Assembly (NCBI GenBank): GCA_963776505.1
Contig: CAVZNH010000080.1
Span: 1-64,000, forward strand
Source of the DNA: JAMXLO01 sp963776505
GTDB taxonomy: Bacteria; Pseudomonadota; Alphaproteobacteria; Acetobacterales; Acetobacteraceae
DNA: 64,000 nucleotides
Direction of reading: 5' to 3'
Under the pieces are notes generated by a model. That model was not told the DNA's origin. It did no database searches and saw only the letters and a list, made by a program, of their open reading frames with translations. Shown in pieces: positions 59,195 to 64,000 of the stretch. Each line of letters begins with the position of its first letter. Position 1 is the stretch's first letter. The translations under genes and the position numbers were made by a program.

Positions 59195-59674
59195 TCAGAG
59201 CGGAACCCCTGCCAGATGGCGACTGGTGCGAATCGTCTGGAGGGTCTGCACACGGGTGACGGTGGGCGCGCCGGTCAGGCGCTGGGTAAGCTGATTCTCG
59301 TGCGCCGTGTCGCGCGCCACCAGCTTCAGCAGAAAATCGCCACCGCCGCGGATCATGTGGCACTCACGCACTTCGGGCCAGGCGGCGACCAGCTGCTCGA
59401 ACGCAGCGAGCACGGCCTCCCTCTGGCTGTCCAATCCGACAATCGCGAAGAACACGATCTCCCAGCCGAGCTTTTGTGGATCCGAATCGGCGTGGTAGCC
59501 GCGGATCACGCCCGCCTCCTCCAGGCGACGGACGCGGCGCAAACACGGCGGAGCCGAGATGCCGGCGCGGCGCGCCAGTTCGACGTTGGTCATCCTGCCG
59601 TCGGTCTGGAGCTCCGACAGGATGCGCCGGTCGATGGCATCGAGCACGGGTGCGTCGCCGATCGGGGCCTTCAT
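59195..59674 (-). CDS. Lrp/AsnC-family transcriptional regulator
   Basis: Intact; 159 residues from MKAPIGDAPVLD. The N-terminal helix-turn-helix is NVELARRAGISAPPCLRRVR, and the ligand-binding RAM domain includes VRECHMIRGGGDFLLKLVAR. Such proteins form octamers and sense amino acids. It is divergent from trxB by about 180 bases. An earlier in-frame ATG 48 bases upstream exists. Confidence 0.88.
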   Translation of the reverse strand: MKAPIGDAPVLDAIDRRILSELQTDGRMTNVELARRAGISAPPCLRRVRRLEEAGVIRGYHADSDPQKLGWEIVFFAIVGLDSQREAVLAAFEQLVAAWPEVRECHMIRGGGDFLLKLVARDTAHENQLTQRLTGAPTVTRVQTLQTIRTSRHLAGVPL

Positions 59675-59853
59675 GATGCGCGCATTCTGCCGAGCGCTGA
59701 TTGCATGGGCTGATTGTGACATTTCGGGTGATGGCTGGATAGGCGCAATAATATTGCAGGGGATCGCGCCGGCAAGTGTGCCGGGGCCGCTTTGCTTGTC
59801 TCGCGCTGCGGCGCACCGATATGGTCAGGCGGTCATATCCAACGGATTCCGCA

Positions 59854-60823
59854 ATGCCCGAGACCTACCGGACACGTGTCCTGATCATCGGCTCCGGCCC
59901 TGCCGGCTACACGGCGGCGATCTATGCGGCGCGGGCCAGTCTGTCGCCTATCCTGGTGGCCGGTCTGGAGCCGGGCGGGCAACTGACCATCACCACCGAT
60001 GTCGAGAACTATCCCGGCTTCGCCGACGTGATCCAGGGCCCTTGGCTGATGGAACAGATGGCGGCACAGGCCGAGCACGTCGGCACGCGTATCGTGCATG
60101 ACCTGATCACGCGGGTGGATTTCAGCAGGCGGCCCTTCCTCTGCGTTGCGGACTCGGGCGACGAGTTTCTCGCGGATGCCGTGATCATCTCCACCGGAGC
60201 GCAGGCCCGCTGGCTGGGCATCGAGTTCGGAGGAGCGGCTTCAGGGCCGCGGCGTCTCGGCCTGCGCCACCTGCGACGGGTTCTTCTACCGCGGCAAGGA
60301 TGTCGCCGTGATCGGCGGCGGCAATACGGCGGTGGAGGAGGCGCTGCACCTCACCCAGCACGCCGACAGCGTCACGCTGGTGCACCGCCGCGATGCGCTG
60401 CGGGCGGAAAAGATCCTGCAGGCACGCCTGCTGGCCCACCCGAAGATCAAGCTGGTGTGGGATTCTGTGGTGGAAGAAATCGAGGGTGGCGGATCGCCCG
60501 AGGTCGTCACCGGGGTCCAGCTGCGCAACGTGAAGACCGGGGCCATGGAGCGGCTTGCCGTGGATGGGGTGTTCATTGCCATCGGCCACACGCCCAACAC
60601 GGCGATCTTCGCCGGTCAGGTTGCGATGGACTCGGAGGGTTACATCCAGACCGAGCCGGGGAGCACGCGAACCACGGTCGAGGGGGTGTTCGCTGCAGGG
60701 GACGTGCAGGACAAGGTGTTCCGGCAGGCTGTCACTGCCGCTGGCACCGGCTGCATGGCAGCTTTGGAGGCGGAAAAGTGGCTCGCGGGCGCCGCACAGG
60801 TCGCCGCCATGGCCGCGGACTAG
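59854..60823 (+). CDS. trxB: Thioredoxin reductase, one frameshift
   Basis: About 323 residues. FAD motif VLIIGSGPAGYTAAIYAARA, redox pair CATC in VSACATCDGFFYRGKD, NADP motif VAVIGGGNTAVEEAL and the C-terminal GVFAAGDVQDK. One surplus T near 60227 breaks the frame before the CATC region. A normally indispensable enzyme, so the break is almost certainly a sequence error. A LysR gene follows, 160 bases downstream. Confidence 0.9.
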
Positions 60824-60984
60824 CCAGGAATCGGTGAATAGGTCCAACATCGGTACGCACAGTCGGGCTTGGCTGAGCTAGGATGCTGTGCTCCGCCGCT
60901 CATAAGAGCGGGTAGTGACGCATAACCAGGGCAGGTTTTATGCATTCCGCCGGGGTCCTGTGACCGGCGGGCGGGAGAGGCCGA

Positions 60985-61872
60985 GTGATAGACTGGGACA
61001 AGCTGCGCGTCTTCCACGCCGTGGCGGAGGCCGGGAGCTTCACCCACGCGGGAGACACGCTCAATCTCAGCCAGTCGGCGGTCTCGCGGCAGATCTCGGC
61101 GCTCGAAGAGGCTTTGCAGGTACCGCTGTTTCATCGCCACGCCCGTGGCCTGATCCTGACCGAGCAGGGCGAGGCGCTCAACCGCACTGTGCGTGAGGTG
61201 TTCGCCAAGCTGGCGATCACCGAGGCGCTGCTGACAGAGAGCAAAGAGAAGCCGGCGGGACGCCTGAAGGTGACCACGACTGTTGCGTTCGGTTCTATCT
61301 GGCTCGCGCCGCGGTTGCACGAGTTCCTCGACATGTATTCCGACGTGTCGATTTCGCTGCTGCTGGACGATTCGGAGCTCGATCTGGCGATGCGCGAGGC
61401 GGACGTGGCGATCCGGATGCATCCGCCGAAGCAGCCCGATCTGGTGCAGCGTCACCTGATGACGATCCAATGGCATGTCTGCGCCTCGCCCGAGTATCTG
61501 AAGCGGCAGGGCGTGCCGCAGCGAGCGGAAGATCTCGATGCGCACAGGCTGCTGCTGTTCGGCAATCATCACCCACCTGTGAGCGACGTGAACTGGCTGT
61601 CCGAGGTCGGCCGGCGGCCGGGCAACCCGCGACGCGCGCTGCTGGAGGTCAACAGCACTCATGCGGTGCTTCTGGCGATCCGCTCGGGGCTGGGGATCGG
61701 CGCTCTGCCGGATTTCGTGGTGGCCGAGAACCCTGATCTCGTGCGGATTCTGCCCGACCTGAAGGGCCCGAAGGTCGACGTCTATTTCGTTTATCCGGAG
61801 GAATTGCGGAACTCCAAACGCGTGGCGGTATTCCGTGACTTCCTGCTGGCGAGGCTGGCGGCGCTGCACTGA
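60985..61872 (+). CDS. LysR-type transcriptional regulator downstream of trxB
   Basis: Intact 295 residues, GTG start. The helix-turn-helix FTHAGDTLNLSQSAVSRQIS lies at residues 19-38. The effector domain follows, ending VAVFRDFLLARLAALH. No partner gene is divergent, so its targets are elsewhere; co-location after trxB suggests a role in redox control. The reader should note the start codon: the first ATG is far downstream, and the HTH sits correctly only with this GTG. Confidence 0.88.
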   Translation: MIDWDKLRVFHAVAEAGSFTHAGDTLNLSQSAVSRQISALEEALQVPLFHRHARGLILTEQGEALNRTVREVFAKLAITEALLTESKEKPAGRLKVTTTVAFGSIWLAPRLHEFLDMYSDVSISLLLDDSELDLAMREADVAIRMHPPKQPDLVQRHLMTIQWHVCASPEYLKRQGVPQRAEDLDAHRLLLFGNHHPPVSDVNWLSEVGRRPGNPRRALLEVNSTHAVLLAIRSGLGIGALPDFVVAENPDLVRILPDLKGPKVDVYFVYPEELRNSKRVAVFRDFLLARLAALH

Positions 61873-62004
61873 GGCGGGGCACCGGGCGCAGTCGTTTCGC
61901 CCAAGCAATGCAACAGAAGAGCGGATCGGGGTCGGGGCATGCGTCGGCGGCATGGCGGCATCCGGCTTTTTGCGGATGGTATCCACTGCATCGCAGCATT
62001 ACAG

Positions 62005-62010
62005 TATAGT
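62005..62010 (+). promoter_or_regulatory. Possible -10 element of the small RNA
   Basis: TATAGT, seven bases before the predicted 5' end of the structured RNA. No convincing -35 hexamer was found at 16-18 bases, so the element is weakly supported. Confidence 0.35.
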
Positions 62011-62016
62011 CACTGA

Positions 62017-62145
62017 ATACGGCGGCGTTGCCGCCAGTTTTCCGGCTCTTCGGAGTCGGAAGGGGGTCGATGACCCCTGCGTCTCCCAGACGTGAAGCCT
62101 CCCTGTTTACTTGCCCCCGGTCATTGGCCGGGGGCTTTTTCTTAT
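62017..62145 (+). ncRNA. Candidate small RNA with five consecutive hairpins and intrinsic terminator
   Basis: In the gap after the LysR gene. Stems are GGCGG-CGTTG-CCGCC (62021-62035), CCGGCTC-TTCG-GAGTCGG (62042-62059, UUCG tetraloop), GGGGTC-GAT-GACCCC (62063-62077), CGTCT-CCC-AGACG (62080-62092), and the terminator GCCCCCGG-N7-CCGGGGGC (62113-62135) with TTTTTCTT. The third loop CCC and the single-stranded GCCTCCCTG (62097-62105) expose anti-Shine-Dalgarno C-rich motifs as in the alphaproteobacterial alpha-r14 type sRNAs. That relation is inference. The 5' end is estimated. Confidence 0.65.
62113..62143 (+). terminator. Intrinsic terminator of the small RNA
   Basis: 8-bp GC stem GCCCCCGG/CCGGGGGC with loop TCATTGG followed by five T and CTT. 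Confidence 0.85.
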
Positions 62146-62216
62146 GGCTGCGTTTAACGTTGGCATAACGGTGCGATGACGATTATTGCCGGGTCGCCCG
62201 ATACTTCACGATTACT

Positions 62217-63284
62217 TTATTGCACCAATTCGAGAGCGCGCAGCACAGCCGGATCAAGCCGCTGGAGATTCCCTGGGGGGTGCAGGGCAAACCCCATCGA
62301 ATTGTCGTATCCCCACAGCGCCCAGCCAAACCCCTGCTGCTCACACGCCGTGTGCACCGTGGCAAGCCAGGCCAGGCGCGCCGGCACGTTCAGGTTTTGC
62401 GAGGCGCCGAATTCTCCCACCAGCACGCCGACGTGGTGACGCCGCGCCCATTCGCCTGCTTCGGCGATGCGGACGGTCAGTTTCGCCACATCCCAGTGCT
62501 GCGCACAGTAGAAGCGCATCAGGTCGGCGGTTGGCGGATCCCCGGTCGAACCGGCGGTGGCTTGGCATGCGCCCTCGTCGGTGACGGGGAAGGGCAGGCG
62601 GGCCATGGCCGCCGCGTCGAGCCCGGTTCGGTAGGCGCCAAGAGCGGTCAATTCCGCAGGCTCGTAGAGATGGAAACTGTAGATCACGTTGGAGTCGGGC
62701 TCTGGCGGAAGAGACAGGAGACCGTCGATGCTGCCCCAATCGGCCCCGGTGAGTACGATGGTATTCGTCGGCAGGGTGGCGCGGATCGTCAGCACGGCCT
62801 GATGCTGCAGCCTCGCCCAGGCGCCGGGGTCACTCGCAAACACTGGCTCGTTCAGGATCTCCGGAAATGTCGTGGCCGGATCGAACCGACGCAGCAGCGG
62901 GGCGAGTGAGCGCCAGGTGTCGAGCAGCTTCGCCTGGTCAGCCGAGCTGGTCTCGAGATGCCAGTCGGCGGGAAACAGCGCCACGACCACGGCGAGACCG
63001 TGCCTTTGCAACCTCGTCACTGCGCTGACCAGAGCTTCCGGTTGTGACAGCAGGTCGGGTTGCACCGCCACGCGCACGAAGGTGAAACCCGCATGCTTGA
63101 GCGCCACCAGCGCGGCGTCGTCGAGATAGAAGCGCAGAGCTGTTGGATCGCGACGCGGCGGGAAACGGAACCAATGCGTGATGTTGACGCCGCGCCGGAG
63201 CGCGGTTGGGAGGTTGCCCGCTGCGGTCAGCAACATCAGAGCAAGCGTTGCGGCCAGCAGACGGTAACCAATCATTCGCATCAC
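62217..63284 (-). CDS. Secreted glycoside hydrolase family 5-like protein
   Basis: Intact 355 residues with a Sec signal (RLLAATLALMLLTAAG). The GH5/clan A catalytic pair is E146 in FPEILNEP (acid/base) and E291 in LVGEFGAS (nucleophile), with the conserved RVAVQP early and the His in YSFHLYEP (H205). It is probably an endoglycanase or exported beta-glycosidase. It is divergent from the membrane glycosyltransferase, and polysaccharide operons often contain such a hydrolase. Substrate unknown. Confidence 0.85.
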   Translation of the reverse strand: MMRMIGYRLLAATLALMLLTAAGNLPTALRRGVNITHWFRFPPRRDPTALRFYLDDAALVALKHAGFTFVRVAVQPDLLSQPEALVSAVTRLQRHGLAVVVALFPADWHLETSSADQAKLLDTWRSLAPLLRRFDPATTFPEILNEPVFASDPGAWARLQHQAVLTIRATLPTNTIVLTGADWGSIDGLLSLPPEPDSNVIYSFHLYEPAELTALGAYRTGLDAAAMARLPFPVTDEGACQATAGSTGDPPTADLMRFYCAQHWDVAKLTVRIAEAGEWARRHHVGVLVGEFGASQNLNVPARLAWLATVHTACEQQGFGWALWGYDNSMGFALHPPGNLQRLDPAVLRALELVQ

Positions 63285-63315
63285 GCTGCGATAGACGCAG
63301 GACCGCTAATGACCG

Positions 63316-64000
63316 GTGAACGAAGCCGTGTGCAGAATCCCGATCCTGTCCGTATTGATGATCGCGGCTTTGCTGCTGATTGCCGTTGCGTGGCTGCGTA
63401 GCGCGGAATACGACGAACAGTACACGCTGTTCCTGACCGGAGGCGTGGCGCGTCCTATCTGGGGATCTGACGCGATCACTGCCGGCGAGGTGCAGGCCTT
63501 GCAGCACGGTCGTGCGGGCTCTTCTGCCATAGCGCGCGACCTGCGAGCCACTGACGTGCACCCGCCGCTGTATTTCTGGACAATTGCGGAATGGCGTCGG
63601 CTGATGGGCAATTCGCTGTTTGTGGCGAGACTGGCTTCCGTGCTGTTCAGTCTCGTGACGCTGGGGCTGATAGCAGCAATAGCGCGGTCCGTCGGCATTC
63701 CTCCTGTGGCGGCGATATTGCTGACGGTCGGCTGCTATGGCTTCGCCTATACCGGGGCTACCGCACGCGCATTTGCGATGGCGCAGATGCTGAGTGTGGC
63801 TGGCGTCGCTGTGCTGATAACCGCCCGAAGCCGGTCATGGTTGTCGTTTGCGGCCGGCGTGCTGCTGGGTGCCGCAACTTTCACGAACTATCTGGCAGCA
63901 TTCGTGGCTTGCGCTGCGTTGCTTTACGCTGTCATTGCGAGGAGCGCAGCGACGCGGAAAGTTCTACATCTGGATGGAGATTGCCGCGTCGCTGCGCTCC
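63316..64000 (+). CDS. Membrane glycosyltransferase-like protein (GT39 family), partial
   Basis: Open to the window end, at least 228 residues. GTG start (VNEAVCRIPIL) or a GTG four codons later. SAEYDEQYTLFLTGG has the DE motif of GT39-type transferases, and ATDVHPPLYFWTIAEWRRLM the next loop; several membrane segments follow. The gene is truncated by the window edge. At its last codons a palindromic R1 copy is read in frame. Confidence 0.7.
   Translation, partial: MNEAVCRIPILSVLMIAALLLIAVAWLRSAEYDEQYTLFLTGGVARPIWGSDAITAGEVQALQHGRAGSSAIARDLRATDVHPPLYFWTIAEWRRLMGNSLFVARLASVLFSLVTLGLIAAIARSVGIPPVAAILLTVGCYGFAYTGATARAFAMAQMLSVAGVAVLITARSRSWLSFAAGVLLGAATFTNYLAAFVACAALLYAVIARSAATRKVLHLDGDCRVAAL
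63931..64000. repeat. R1 dispersed repeat inside an open reading frame, truncated by window edge
   Basis: GTCATTGCGAGGAGCGCAGC opens the repeat. Arms GGAGCGCAGCGACGCGG (63941-63957) and CCGCGTCGCTGCGCTCC (63984-64000) are perfect 17-base inverted repeats. Within the gene they are translated as YAVIARSAATRKV and CRVAAL. Confidence 0.75.

Noticed and set aside
1..64000. CRISPR arrays, tRNA or rRNA genes, prophage
   Set aside because: No regularly spaced direct repeats, no tRNA cloverleaf with TTC-type arms, no rRNA-like tract and no phage structural or integrase genes were recognised on reading.

Overview
The window is about 64 kb of high-GC DNA that reads as an alphaproteobacterial chromosome. 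The gene set (malate synthase G, a fixNOQP-type cbb3 oxidase locus, RraA- and PrpF-like enzymes, isoquinoline-type molybdenum oxidoreductase, trxB followed by a LysR gene) points to Rhodospirillales, most likely Acetobacteraceae. That placement is inference from gene content, not from a marker gene; no rRNA or tRNA was recognised.

A property of the whole window decides how it must be read: about half of the genes, including ones expected to be under selection (trxB, ccoN, ccoO, ccoG, ccoI, glpD, an RND pump), are interrupted by single-base frameshifts. Nearly all junctions worked out by hand are explained by one surplus base, usually G or C, with the family sequence resuming at once in the next frame. 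I therefore annotate these as one gene each with a probable sequence error, not as natural pseudogenes.

Layout. 0-13.8 kb: an RsbR-type stress regulator and a single-domain response regulator, then catabolic genes (hydantoinase B, PrpF-like isomerase, M20 peptidase, thioesterase, zinc alcohol dehydrogenase, a methyltransferase/MTHFR-like pair, methylmalonate-semialdehyde dehydrogenase, GYD protein, P1 peptidase, exported amidohydrolase). 13.9-24 kb: GST, VOC protein, a LysR regulator leading into a two-gene RND pump, and the isoquinoline 1-oxidoreductase pair. 24-30 kb: malate synthase G, RraA-like protein, ilvE, a leader-peptide attenuator, and an acetylornithine-type aminotransferase. 30-39.4 kb: a ring-hydroxylating dioxygenase region with two paralogous alpha subunits, one beta subunit, two small uncharacterised genes, a VOC protein and an alpha/beta hydrolase, split by an IS4-type element, an IS remnant fused to a PadR regulator, a GIY-YIG protein and repeats. 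39.5-44.6 kb: a CadC/TolB/TPR signalling protein, YHS and cupin exported proteins, two small heat-shock proteins, a SafE-type membrane protein. 44.7-52.7 kb: FixK box, ccoNOQP, ccoGHIS. 52.7-64 kb: glpD, motB-motA, two glycosyltransferases, Lrp/AsnC regulator, trxB-lysR, a structured small RNA, a secreted GH5 enzyme and a partial membrane glycosyltransferase.

Non-coding signals that stand out: a peptide-based attenuator between ilvE and the next aminotransferase; a five-hairpin candidate sRNA near 62.0-62.14 kb; and three short dispersed repeat families (R1, R2, R3), one R2 copy being interrupted by the IS4-type element.
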